Shown in pieces: positions 43,903 through 52,502 of a stretch of 64,000 nt of DNA. The DNA is from Haloarcula sp. CBA1127 (GTDB lineage: Archaea; Halobacteriota; Halobacteria; Halobacteriales; Haloarculaceae). A program made the position numbers and the translations under genes. The notes below the pieces were generated by a model, which was given only the letters and a program-made list of their open reading frames with translations, did no database searches and was not told where the DNA came from. The stretch's first letter is position 1. Every line of letters begins with the position of its first letter. The DNA lies in contig NZ_BCNB01000006.1 in the NCBI RefSeq assembly GCF_001485575.1, positions 682,001 to 746,000 of the forward strand, given 5' to 3'.

Positions 43903-44988
43903 CTACTCGTAGGTCGGCAGCCGCGCCGACTGCGCCGAGCCGTCGATAAAGGGCAGGTCGACCTGCTGGGCGCTGACCGGCTCGCCGTCGATGCGGATTT
44001 TCAACGCTGCTTCGGGCCGTTCCCAGCTGAGATTCGCCAGTGCAATCGGGGCTTCCCGCATCGGACTCTGTGTGGCGCGGGTCACGTCGCCGACGTGCTC
44101 GTCGCCGGCGAACACCGCAGCACCGGGGTCCGGGCACGCCTCGACGGCAAGACCGACCAATCGCTGCGTGGGGTGGCCCCGGTTCTCGATACGCGAGACG
44201 ACCTCCTGCCCGACGTAACAGCCCTTCTCGAAGTCCAGGGCGTTCCGCAGGCCAAGGTCGTTCGGGAGCGCGCCCTCGATTTCAGTGTCGAACAGCGGCG
44301 TCCCGGCCTCAAGCGTCAGCGTCTCCCAGGTCTGGTAGCCGAAGGGGACGGCGTTGAGCCCGCGGTTGACCAGCGTGTCGAAGACAGCCTCGGCGTCGTC
44401 GGCGCTACAGACCACGTCGTAGCTCTCCTCGCCAGTGAGGTCGTCCGTCCGGATGACGGAGACGCCTGCGTCGCCGAGTTCGCCCCGCTCGAAGGTCAGC
44501 GGTGCCGGCGGGGTACCGGTCTGGTGGAGGACGCTGGCGATTTTCTCTGTCGCTTTCGGCCCGTGGACGCCGAAGACGGCGAAGTCGTCTGTCGCCTCCT
44601 CGAACTCGACGTCCTGGATGAAGGTCTTATCCGCCCACTCTGCGGCCAGTTCCTCGGCCTTCTGGGGCGGCGTGAACACAAGCAGGCGCTCGCCGGCGTT
44701 GTACACGTACATATCCGTGTCGACGCGGCCGTCGGGGTCAAGCAAGAGCGCGTAACAGCCCGCGCCGTCCTCGTCTGGCACGCGGTTCGAGACGGCGTTG
44801 TCAACGTAGTCGACGCAGTCCTCGCCGGTGACGACGATGACGCCGTAGCCGTACTCCATCGCGCCGACAACGTTCCGAACCGCGCGGTGGGTCCGCTCCG
44901 GTCGCCCGTAGTTGTCGACGACCTGCCGACCACCGACTTCCCTGAACGTCGCTTCGTGGGCCTCGTGAACGGACTCGAGAACAGTCAT
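43903..44988 (-). CDS. GcvT/YgfZ-family folate-binding protein
   Basis: The protein has 361 residues. The YgfZ signature KGCYVGQEVVSRI is near residue 262 and the GcvT-like N-terminal domain spans about 1-250. A catalytic-type Asp loop is seen as IGDDYVDNA-like residues (GEDCVDYVDNAVSNRVPD). YgfZ proteins bind folate and help in Fe-S cluster maintenance and tRNA modification; GcvT itself is the T-protein of the glycine cleavage system. No other gcv genes are nearby, which favours the YgfZ branch. It converges with the IMPACT gene. Confidence 0.82.
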   Translation of the reverse strand: MTVLESVHEAHEATFREVGGRQVVDNYGRPERTHRAVRNVVGAMEYGYGVIVVTGEDCVDYVDNAVSNRVPDEDGAGCYALLLDPDGRVDTDMYVYNAGERLLVFTPPQKAEELAAEWADKTFIQDVEFEEATDDFAVFGVHGPKATEKIASVLHQTGTPPAPLTFERGELGDAGVSVIRTDDLTGEESYDVVCSADDAEAVFDTLVNRGLNAVPFGYQTWETLTLEAGTPLFDTEIEGALPNDLGLRNALDFEKGCYVGQEVVSRIENRGHPTQRLVGLAVEACPDPGAAVFAGDEHVGDVTRATQSPMREAPIALANLSWERPEAALKIRIDGEPVSAQQVDLPFIDGSAQSARLPTYE

Positions 44989-45026
44989 TGTACGGGTATG
45001 CGGCCCTCGTGGGGAAAAACGTCCCG

Positions 45027-46253
45027 TTAGTGCCGTCGGTGTGCGAGGACAGCTACTGCGAGCAGTGCGGCCATCGTCAGAGCGACGGTGAAGCCCGGAC
45101 CGCTGCCGTCAGTCGTTTCGGTCGCCGTCGATTCCGGCGTCTGGGCCGCCCCTCCTGTCGTCGTCTCCTCGCCCGGTCTGAACGCGGTGACGTTTGTCGT
45201 CGTGGTGAGGTCTCCGGCTGTTGCGGTGAACGTGACGTTGCCGGCTGTAGGGACCGGTGCCGTTATCTCGCCGTCCGCGTCAGTCTGTCCGACCTCGGTC
45301 CCGTTTCGAGTCACTGTCGCGTTCGCCACCGGTTCGTCGTACTCATCGGTAACCGTGAGCCGGACGTTCGCGTCGACGACGACCTGTCTGTTATCGGGAG
45401 AGAGCGTAATCTCCGGAGTACGCCGGATGTCCACGTCGATAGACGTTTCGTCTTCAGCCACTCTGACGCGTCTCTCGACCGTCTCGTAGCCGTCCTTCGT
45501 TACTGTGACATCGTAGCGGTCGTTGACTGGGACGCTGACCGATGCCGTCCCGTCTGAGAGCGTTGGTACAGTTCCGTCGAACCCGCTGTCCGATTCGACC
45601 CGAACCGTCGCGTCACGGATCGGCCTGGAATCGTTGAAATGCTCGTCAACGACCGAGGCCCGCAGCAGGACCGACCCCTCGCTAATCCGGACCGTGGTCG
45701 TTGTTTCACCCGAGACGGGTACGGTGGTCAGGTTGCGGTAGAACCCCGGCTTGGTGACGATGACGCTGTACTCGCCCTCCTCGACAGGCTGTGTCGTAAC
45801 GGTCCCGTCGCTGCCTGCGTTCCTGTCGACCACGTAGTTCCCGTCCCGATACAACCGGATGCGAGCGTTCTCTGCCGGCTGGCCGTTCACCGTCACCGCG
45901 TTGACTGTGGCCGTCGCTGACTCCGAGACCGCCACTTCGATGGACTCCGCCTCGGCGTCCGAAACGACGTACGGAACGTTTCGGACGTACTCGTCATCAT
46001 GTATCTGGAGCGCGACGGTCGCCCCCTCGGGAACATCGATGAGCGCCTGCCCGTTTGCCCGCGTCGTCTCGTTGGACGGCCCGTCTGCGCCGTCGTCCCA
46101 CGTCGCCGAGATATCGATACCACTGAGCGGGTCGCCGTCCTGATCGACCACGGTGACGGTGAGTGTCACCTGCGACTGTGCAACAGCCGTTCCCGACACC
46201 CCTCCCAGCAGTGTCAGCAACACAATTGTTAACACAGCACGATGACTGATCAT
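45027..46253 (-). CDS. Secreted PGF-CTERM protein with carboxypeptidase-regulatory/Ig-like repeats
   Basis: The protein has 408 residues. A Sec signal peptide (MISHRAVLTIVLLTLLGG) ends near AVAQS. The body has four to five beta-sandwich repeats of the CarboxypepD_reg/PEGA type (VDQDGDPLSGIDISATW, VNGQPAENARIRLYRDG). A Thr/Glu-rich spacer leads to a C-terminal GPGFTVALTMAALLAVAVLA and basic tail, the PGF-CTERM sorting signal processed by archaeosortase A and lipid-anchored. It is an exported cell surface protein, possibly S-layer associated. Confidence 0.82.
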   Translation of the reverse strand: MISHRAVLTIVLLTLLGGVSGTAVAQSQVTLTVTVVDQDGDPLSGIDISATWDDGADGPSNETTRANGQALIDVPEGATVALQIHDDEYVRNVPYVVSDAEAESIEVAVSESATATVNAVTVNGQPAENARIRLYRDGNYVVDRNAGSDGTVTTQPVEEGEYSVIVTKPGFYRNLTTVPVSGETTTTVRISEGSVLLRASVVDEHFNDSRPIRDATVRVESDSGFDGTVPTLSDGTASVSVPVNDRYDVTVTKDGYETVERRVRVAEDETSIDVDIRRTPEITLSPDNRQVVVDANVRLTVTDEYDEPVANATVTRNGTEVGQTDADGEITAPVPTAGNVTFTATAGDLTTTTNVTAFRPGEETTTGGAAQTPESTATETTDGSGPGFTVALTMAALLAVAVLAHRRH

Positions 46254-46304
46254 ACCTGATTGATAAATGAGTGGACATAAATCAGTACTGCCGGTAGGGA
46301 CTCC

Positions 46305-47249
46305 CTACGGCCGTCTGGACTGCTGTGAATCGACGAGCCGCTCAACCTCGGACGGTTCGAGCGGCGTCAACGGCCCGGACAGTGTTCGAGACAGCGCTGC
46401 TGCCGCAACACCATGGAGCAGCGCTTCGTCCGTGTCAGCACCGGCGGCCAGTTGCTGGAGCACCGCGCCGATGAACGCCTCGTGTTGTCCCGATTCGTCC
46501 ACTGCAGATGTCTCGATGGCATCCTGCTCGTGAATGACGCCGTCGTGATAGGCCACCGCGCCGTACTCGCTCCGAGTGAGAATCACGCGGGTGAGATCGT
46601 ACTCCGTTGCGAGCGTGTGCACGACCTCGCGTGGACTCCCTGTCGTGTCAAACACCGCGGAAACCTGCTCTTCGGCGGCAAAGAGGGTGTCGACGGCTGG
46701 TAGCAGGTCTGCAAGTGCTTCGCGGGCATCTTCGGCGTCCCACAGTCCGGGGTGGAAACCGAGGTCGAACGCCCGCATCCCTGCGGCCGCTCTGAGCAAC
46801 GCCCCCGTCGTGTCGGCGGCGGTCTCAGAGAGCGAGAGGGTTGCGCCTGACGTGAACACCACGTCCGCGTTCTGTATCTCGCCCATCGGCAGCTCGCCGG
46901 GCGTCACCGTTGCCATCGCGGTGTCGCCGCGGTCCTGTAGCAGCCGTTCGGTACGGGGTGGGTCGGCGTCCTCGTGGAACGTGAGTCCCTGCCGCCCAGC
47001 GTCCGGGTCTGCCCAAACAATGTCTGTTTCCAGACCAAACTCGTGGAGTTCCGCGACGACGCGCCGCCCGAGCGGCGTGTCCGGGACCTTCGATAGCCAT
47101 CGTGCCTCAGCCCCGAGTCGGCCGGCCGTCGCCGCAACCCCGCTTGCGGTCCCGTCGACCCGAATCGACGCCTCGCGGGCTGTTTCGAACCGCTGTCCGC
47201 TTGGAGGAGCAAATCTGAGAGCAGTCTCACCGAACGTTACGAGTGACAT
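46305..47249 (-). CDS. PfkB-family carbohydrate kinase-like protein
   Basis: The protein has 314 residues starting MSLVTFGETALRFAPPSGQR. The N-terminal PfkB box is TASGVAATAGRLGAEARWLS. The C-terminal PfkB motif that normally reads DTxGAGD or TGQHD here reads AVDESGQHEAF, so the catalytic base Asp is Glu. It most resembles haloarchaeal 2-keto-3-deoxygluconate (KDG) kinase-like proteins. The Glu substitution may lower or alter activity. It lies just downstream, on the minus strand, of the displaced mutL fragment. Confidence 0.75.
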   Translation of the reverse strand: MSLVTFGETALRFAPPSGQRFETAREASIRVDGTASGVAATAGRLGAEARWLSKVPDTPLGRRVVAELHEFGLETDIVWADPDAGRQGLTFHEDADPPRTERLLQDRGDTAMATVTPGELPMGEIQNADVVFTSGATLSLSETAADTTGALLRAAAGMRAFDLGFHPGLWDAEDAREALADLLPAVDTLFAAEEQVSAVFDTTGSPREVVHTLATEYDLTRVILTRSEYGAVAYHDGVIHEQDAIETSAVDESGQHEAFIGAVLQQLAAGADTDEALLHGVAAAALSRTLSGPLTPLEPSEVERLVDSQQSRRP

Positions 47250-47328
47250 ACCGCGTGCATCGGGAGACGGAGGTTTAGTTTAATCGGCTGTATCGACTGC
47301 TGTGCCGGGGACGGGCCGTCCTCCCTCG

Positions 47329-48520
47329 CTATCGTCGCCGACCGCCGTGCCCGGGGTAATCACGCTCGAACCTGTCTTCGAGTTCTTGCCGGTCAATGTG
47401 AATGACCGTCGGTCGCCCGTGGGGACACGCGTAGGGGTTCTCACACTCATCCAGCGCGGCAAGTAGCTCCCTGACTGAGCCCTCAGTGAGCGACGTGTTC
47501 CCGGTCACGGAGGGGTAACACGCCAAGTCGCCGAGCAGTTCGTCGGCTGCTGCCTCCACCGTCGCCGCCGCTTCGTCGTCGCCGGCGACGAACGCACCGA
47601 GTACGTCCCTGACGATGTCCGGCCCGGCCGCATCGGCGATGACGCCCGGAAGGGTCCGGACCTCGACGCTTCGCTCACCTGTGCGTGCCGTGTGGAACCC
47701 CAGACTCGCCAGCGCGTCGCTGCGCCGGTCGAACACCTCAGCTTCGCGGGCGGTCAGTTCAAGTTCGACAGGGTTAGCAAGTGCCTGTGTCGTCGTTTCG
47801 CCTTCGAACTTAGCCTTGAGCCGTTCGTAGTTGACCCGCTCGTCGGCTGCGTGCTGGTCGACCAGCACGAGGCCGTCGTCCGTCTCCGCGACGACGTAGG
47901 TGTCGGCTAATTGACCAAGAATCCGCATCGAGGGCAGCGATTCGTGGGTCGCCTCCGGGTCGTCGCCGAGACGTGCCTGCTCCTGTCCGCCAGTGAACTT
48001 CCGTTCCCCGCGCTCTGTCTCTGTCCGGCCCGCCGCGGACGCGTCGGGGCGTTCACCGTCGCTATCTCCACCCGAAACGCTACCCCTTGTCTGTCGCGCC
48101 TCGGATTCGCCCGGCGCGTCGTCTTTCGCCTCGGCCGGGGAGGCCCGTTTCGTGTCGACTGATTGCTCTGATGGGGTCGTGTCAGTGGACCGGTGACCCG
48201 TTGTCTCGGTCTGGGAACCACTAGGTCGTTCTGTGGGATCAGTATCTGATTCCTGTACTGTCGTATCAGCACTGCTCTCCGCTGTTGTGCCGTTCGTCCG
48301 CGCTGACGCTTCTGTTTCGTCCGTGGTGTCTCGGCCGTCCGGATGCGACGGCTGCCGCTCGCTGTCGCTCGCTCCGTCCGCTTCCGGCGTTATTTCGGTT
48401 TGCTCGGGTGCTGACCGGCCACGCGGTGCTGTCGAGCGTAGTAGCCCCTCATGCAACAGCGCGTCCTCGACTGCAGTCCGGACCTGCTCGCGGACGCCCT
48501 CGTCGTCGGCAAAGCGGACC
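47329..48520 (-). pseudogene. Displaced 3' half of the original mutL (C-terminal endonuclease part)
   Basis: About 397 codons that align with the linker and C-terminal domain of MutL, beginning at LEVR and ending after DYPGHGGRRR. It starts abruptly at the left edge of the integrated element. The endonuclease motif DQHA-AD-E-RVNY-E and the CPHGRP metal site are both intact. The open frame runs about 43 codons further upstream through element DNA to 48651, so it could be translated only if a new start is used. The N-terminal ATPase part is missing. I interpret it as the host's native mutL 3' end left behind by the insertion. Confidence 0.85.
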
Positions 48521-48522
48521 TC
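48518..48522. other. Left edge of the element (attL-like site in mutL)
   Basis: ACCTC here sits where element DNA meets the displaced mutL 3' half. The minus-strand sequence GAAGCTAGAGGTCCGC aligns loosely with GAAAATGGAGGTGAGA at the other edge. The shared core is short and partly degenerate, so the exact crossover point within it is uncertain. Confidence 0.5.
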
Positions 48523-48720
48523 TAGCTTCGTCTTAAAGACGAGATTCGTCACCAATTCAGAATTAGCGGGAAACCGGGTAAGAAGAGACGAAGATAGGAT
48601 TAATTCGAACAGATATTGATGGCAGAGTACTCGAAGAAGAGAAGAGATCAAGCGTCCAGTTTGGCCAAGAAAACAGACCGGTGGATTCTAACGTTCTGCC
48701 GTTGGAACAGTCCTGAAATA

Positions 48721-48742
48721 CCTTTACAAGTACCTGTAAAGG
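48721..48742. promoter_or_regulatory. Inverted repeat CCTTTACA-6-TGTAAAGG ahead of the integrase locus
   Basis: Perfect 8-bp arms with a 6-base spacer, starting 53 bp before the ATG of the winged-helix gene. The position and symmetry suit the operator of the first gene of the integrase operon. It could also be an arm-type site for integrase or an excision factor. Confidence 0.55.
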
Positions 48743-48773
48743 TTATGTACGAGGTCCATGAAAACCTAATGTA

Positions 48774-49031
48774 ATGGACATAGAACACCGCCCCATGCCA
48801 GGTGCCAACCGGGACGACAACTCCGGGAAATATACAGAGACGTACCCGTCTGACGCTTTTATCTCTGCACTGGAAGCAGAAGGTGGGTCAGCGGGGACAC
48901 AGCCTATAGCGGACCGCGTTGGGTGTTCCTACGAAACGGCCTACAAGAAGCTGCGCTCACTGGCTGACGACGGCAGGATCGGCCAGCAGAAGGTCGGGAA
49001 CGCGAACCTGTGGGAGATTGATAATGAGTAG
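48774..49031 (+). CDS. Winged-helix DNA-binding protein of the integrative element
   Basis: The protein has 85 residues. After a flexible start there is an ArsR/MarR-type HTH: DAFISALEAEGGSAGTQPIA, then CSYETAYKKLRSLADDGRI and the wing QQKVGNANLWEID. It probably represses or switches the integrase operon, or acts as the excision factor. It overlaps the next gene by 8 bp. An inverted repeat 30-53 bp upstream may be its binding site. Confidence 0.75.
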   Translation: MDIEHRPMPGANRDDNSGKYTETYPSDAFISALEAEGGSAGTQPIADRVGCSYETAYKKLRSLADDGRIGQQKVGNANLWEIDNE

Positions 49032-49479
49032 CGAAAGCCATCTAACTCCGACGTATCCCACAGAGGAACAGTACGAGCGGTGGGAGCAAGAAGCAGATGA
49101 ACTGGGGATGTCGATGTCAGAGTTCGTCGAGTGCATGGTGGAAGCAGGGATGAAGAAATTCGAAACCAGTGTCACGCCAGATGAAACGAACCAAGAACTC
49201 CGGAAACAGCGCAATGACCTAAAGGAGGAATTAGAACACGCCCGGAATCGAATAGACCGACTTGAAAACGAACTTCATCACGGCGAGCGAGGAGCAATCC
49301 ACGACTTCGTTAGAAGGAATCCGGGGGCTACATACAATGAAATCGTTCAGCACGTTATCGACACTGCTGCCGGACGCGTTACTTCCTGTCTGGAGGGTCT
49401 AGAAGGTGAAGGCTTACAAGTGAAAACGGACGAAGACGGTACTGACCTGTACTACCCGGCCAACGGGGGGAGCGAATAG
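49024..49479 (+). CDS. Ribbon-helix-helix/coiled-coil/winged-helix protein of the integrase locus
   Basis: The protein has 151 residues. The N-terminus (YPTEEQYERWEQEADELGMSMSEFVEC) resembles a ribbon-helix-helix segment. A coiled coil follows at about 58-92 (LRKQRNDLKEELEHARNRID), and the C-terminus looks like a winged helix (NPGATYNEIVQHVIDTAAG). The ATG at 49024 overlaps the end of the previous gene, and its stop codon overlaps the next GTG. Small proteins like this accompany SNJ2-type pleolipovirus integrases, as I recall, and assist recombination. Confidence 0.7.
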   Translation: MSSESHLTPTYPTEEQYERWEQEADELGMSMSEFVECMVEAGMKKFETSVTPDETNQELRKQRNDLKEELEHARNRIDRLENELHHGERGAIHDFVRRNPGATYNEIVQHVIDTAAGRVTSCLEGLEGEGLQVKTDEDGTDLYYPANGGSE

Positions 49480-50066
49480 TGGCTCGGGGAGAGCACGACA
49501 CGCCCGGACGACCGTCAGGGGTCGAAATGCGGGCGAACCAGAACCCAAAGGCTCGGATGGGCGTTTTCAAGTCAATCGACGACGTTCCTGACCGCTATCG
49601 CTTGTCGAATTACGCCGAAGAGTTCCGGGGTAACGATACGTGGTCGTGGTATCTCATGCTCCGCTTCGACGGGACCGTTAATCAGGCACAGGGAAAGCTG
49701 GGGAAGTGCCGTGCGGGTGAACTCGAAAGATGTGGTCGATACTTCAAGACGTTCATGCACCGGAAGCGGGACAAGCATCACGCCTTGGCCACACCCGACG
49801 ATATCGAATCTTTCCTCTCCGAAATCAAGGACGGATACAAGAATCCGACCAAGCAACCACGGGCGACTTCGACTGTCTACGACACGTACTTTGCGCCAGT
49901 TAATCGGTTCTACGACTGGCTCCAATCGTGGGTTGACTTTCCCCATCGTCATCAGCCGGTGCTAATGGCGTGTGCCAAGGGTGGTGTCGCCCGCGAGTGC
50001 TGGGACTATCGGATGGGCTTAGCCGACAAGCAATTCGACAAAAAGCACGGTGATACAGATGAGTAG
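49479..50066 (+). CDS. Recombinase-like protein without catalytic domain
   Basis: The protein has 195 residues (GTG at 49479; the internal ATG at 49527 is another option). The part from about residue 45 matches the N-terminal core-binding (SAM-like) domain of tyrosine recombinases: YFKTFMHRKRDKHHALATPDDIESFL, then STVYDTYFAPVNRFYDWL. No catalytic Arg-His-Arg-Tyr domain follows; the chain ends where it should begin. It overlaps the integrase gene by 8 bp. It may assist or modulate the integrase by occupying the same DNA sites, which is inference. Confidence 0.65.
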   Translation: MARGEHDTPGRPSGVEMRANQNPKARMGVFKSIDDVPDRYRLSNYAEEFRGNDTWSWYLMLRFDGTVNQAQGKLGKCRAGELERCGRYFKTFMHRKRDKHHALATPDDIESFLSEIKDGYKNPTKQPRATSTVYDTYFAPVNRFYDWLQSWVDFPHRHQPVLMACAKGGVARECWDYRMGLADKQFDKKHGDTDE

Positions 50067-51177
50067 CGATAACCACGACAAACACAAACAGATTGCTGAC
50101 CGCTTCGGTCGTACAACTGACCCGTTAGCCGAGTACAACGAGGGTTTCTGGGCCATGGAGACGGAAGATGGCGTTGACCCATTCCAGCTATTCCTCGATG
50201 AATACGTGAGAAACCGCGACCACTCCGACGATTATATCAAAAACCGGGAGCGGCACGTCCGGCAATTCCGGGACTTCATGACGGAACATTACGACCGGCA
50301 TCCCGCGTGCGCGTCGTCTCGACACGCGATGGAGTGGGCGAAGGCGTTTCTCAACGACGGCCTTAGCAAAAGGACCGTTGCGAAGAAGCTGTCCACGCTA
50401 CAGCTTGCCTACACCTACTTCGGGAACGAACCGAACTTCCCGCACAAGACGGACTTCAACCCCTTCGGGTCAGCTAAAGGTAAAATCGACCTCAGCAAAG
50501 AGTCACCAAAAGACCCGTATCCTATCCCACTCCCGGAACTTCGAGACGTGATTCGGGATGACATTCGTCACATCCGAGACCGCGCACTCATCGTTACCGG
50601 GTTCAAGACACTCCTCCGTGCGTCAGAAGTCTGTAACATCAGGCTCAGCGAGGTTCACATTGCCAACTCTGAGCTACAGAACCACTATCCAGAATTGGGT
50701 ACACACCCGGCGCTTGATGGTCGTCCAAACGCGGTCTACGTCCCTCACGACCGGGACCGGAACAAACGGGAACGGCCGACAATCATCCCATTAGATGACG
50801 AATTACGGCGCATCCTTCTTCAATACTTACTGGTGCGGCCTGACAACGACGAGTCGTGGCTGTTCCTGAGTAAGACAAAGGGACGGAAGATGGACCACAC
50901 GAACGTTAACGACCGTTGGAAAGAGTATTTCCGCCCGCGATACGGCCCGACTGACCGATTCCGGGGAGTGTCCTCTCACTACGGCCGTCATTTCGGAACG
51001 ACCTGGTTCAAAGTCGAACAGAACTGGCCCCGCGACCTCGTCAAGTACCTGCGCGGCGATAAGCAAAGTGGTGGGAAAATCCGTTCGACCCGTGACGCTA
51101 TCGACTCCTATATTCACACCTACTACGAGGACATCGAAGACCGCTATCGAGGCGAAGTCTTCAAATTCCGAATCTAA
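50059..51177 (+). CDS. Tyrosine recombinase (integrase) of the mutL element
   Basis: The protein has 372 residues from the ATG at 50059; a GTG at 50050 is also possible. The N-terminal core-binding domain (about 30-140) has DYIKNRERHVRQFRDFM. The catalytic domain has the first Arg in LLRASEVCNIRLSEV, the His-x-x-Arg in SSHYGRHFGTTWF, and the nucleophile Tyr in IDSYIHTYYED near the end. It most likely carries out integration at the mutL site and excision. It overlaps the upstream gene, so all four genes are probably one operon. Confidence 0.9.
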   Translation: MSSDNHDKHKQIADRFGRTTDPLAEYNEGFWAMETEDGVDPFQLFLDEYVRNRDHSDDYIKNRERHVRQFRDFMTEHYDRHPACASSRHAMEWAKAFLNDGLSKRTVAKKLSTLQLAYTYFGNEPNFPHKTDFNPFGSAKGKIDLSKESPKDPYPIPLPELRDVIRDDIRHIRDRALIVTGFKTLLRASEVCNIRLSEVHIANSELQNHYPELGTHPALDGRPNAVYVPHDRDRNKRERPTIIPLDDELRRILLQYLLVRPDNDESWLFLSKTKGRKMDHTNVNDRWKEYFRPRYGPTDRFRGVSSHYGRHFGTTWFKVEQNWPRDLVKYLRGDKQSGGKIRSTRDAIDSYIHTYYEDIEDRYRGEVFKFRI

Positions 51178-51204
51178 CCCGGCTATCGTTCCTATCAGTG
51201 CCCA

Positions 51205-51672
51205 TTATCCGTCGGTCCCATATTCTACCCTGTTGGGGATATTCTGACGCACAGTATCGACTTCGGCCCACATTTCATCTTCAATTTCTTTCAGTTCTGA
51301 CCCACTGCTGCGATTGTCCCGTTCCAATAATAAGGCCGCATACCGGTAACTTGCTGATATCTGCTGAAGTGCCGATACAACGTCTTCGTCAACGTCTAAG
51401 AAGTTCCCCTTTGCAGCGTGTTCCTCAAGCTTCGAAGCCCGATTTCGAAGTACCTGCTCGGAAGGACCTTCAGTAGACCCTTCACTTAGGATTTCGTTCG
51501 ACCAATCCCTTTCAGCCAGTTCAGCTTGGACTCCAGCTTCGACATACCACTTTTCCACATCCCTTTGACGGTCTTCCTCAACCCGCTTATCAACGGTATG
51601 CCGCGCAACAAATAGTGACACTAGGCCGCTTATTCCGATTGTTCCCACGTCAATTGCCCATCCAGGAATCAT
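51205..51672 (-). CDS. Membrane-anchored coiled-coil protein, element cargo
   Basis: The protein has 155 residues. One N-terminal membrane segment (MIPGWAIDVGTIGISGLVSL) is followed by a long charged helical region to the end. I do not recognise a family. The C-terminus has scattered Glu and Arg residues. It sits behind the integrase gene, convergent with it. Because the second cargo gene next to it has the same layout, the two may work together, for example at the membrane. Confidence 0.55.
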   Translation of the reverse strand: MIPGWAIDVGTIGISGLVSLFVARHTVDKRVEEDRQRDVEKWYVEAGVQAELAERDWSNEILSEGSTEGPSEQVLRNRASKLEEHAAKGNFLDVDEDVVSALQQISASYRYAALLLERDNRSSGSELKEIEDEMWAEVDTVRQNIPNRVEYGTDG

Positions 51673-51765
51673 GTTATATCGACAATTCGAAAGCTGTTGT
51701 TTATTATGTTACTACTTCGGAGCATCAAAGACATAGAATCTGGACAAAAATGCACCAGTCTGAAT

Positions 51766-52476
51766 CTAATCTTGTTCAGTGTCCGCTCGATTCGCTTTGT
51801 AGCTATCTTCGATTTCAATGTATTCGTCAGCACTCAGTTCTTTAAGAACCGTCTTCTTGCGCTCGGCTAATTCCTCCGTCAGGTTTTGCAAACGGCTAAT
51901 GTAGTAATCATAGGAAAAGTCTGAATCGTCACTATCTTGTTCAACTTCCTGCTCGGCAGCTTCAACCGCCTTTTCCATCACTCTCTTTACTTGTTCAAGA
52001 ATGCGGTAGAATTGAATCACAGCGTCGATTTGTTCCGGTTCAAGTTCCCCCAGTTTGTCAGCGTTTGAATCATAAACCGGTGTCCCGTAATTGATTTCAT
52101 TAGCCTGCCTACCTGCCTCGGTAAGCGATTTCTTTTTTGTTTGGTCTATTTCGAACGCTTCGCGTATTTGTTCATCAGATACCCGTTCTTCAAGTTCGTC
52201 AGGTATCATCACGTTCTTTACCGTCGATATTACCACTCCCAGGTCATCTTCTCCCGTTTCAAGAAGCTGAGATATGATGTGTATTTGCTTGACTTGAAGA
52301 GAATCAATTTCACTGATTAACGCCCGCCGTATCCGTCTTTGACGTTCACGCGAGTTTCGTTTATCAGACCGATATATTGCAAAGTACGATATGAATCCTC
52401 CAAGCAAGGCCGAAAGAAAGGTCGATATTGGAAGGTTTGATAGCGTAGACCAAACTCCTGAAATGTTGCCGAACAT
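51766..52476 (-). CDS. Membrane-anchored coiled-coil protein downstream of chimeric mutL
   Basis: The protein has 236 residues from the ATG at 52476 (GTG at 52482 is possible). A membrane segment lies near residues 15-35 (LPISTFLSALLGGFISYFAI). The rest is charged and helical with a coiled coil (AVEAAEQEVEQDSDDSDFS; LTEELAERKKTVLKELS). The base composition is more AT-rich than in host genes. It lies 26 bp after the end of the chimeric mutL on the same strand, so it may be expressed from the mutL promoter. No family is recognised. Confidence 0.6.
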   Translation of the reverse strand: MFGNISGVWSTLSNLPISTFLSALLGGFISYFAIYRSDKRNSRERQRRIRRALISEIDSLQVKQIHIISQLLETGEDDLGVVISTVKNVMIPDELEERVSDEQIREAFEIDQTKKKSLTEAGRQANEINYGTPVYDSNADKLGELEPEQIDAVIQFYRILEQVKRVMEKAVEAAEQEVEQDSDDSDFSYDYYISRLQNLTEELAERKKTVLKELSADEYIEIEDSYKANRADTEQD

Positions 52477-52502
52477 TGGCACCCAGTTTTAACCGTCGGA
52501 TG

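Noticed and set aside
48521-48651. The upstream extension of the displaced mutL fragment as a real N-terminus
   Set aside because: These 43 codons lie in element DNA and have no MutL resemblance. The frame is open by chance.
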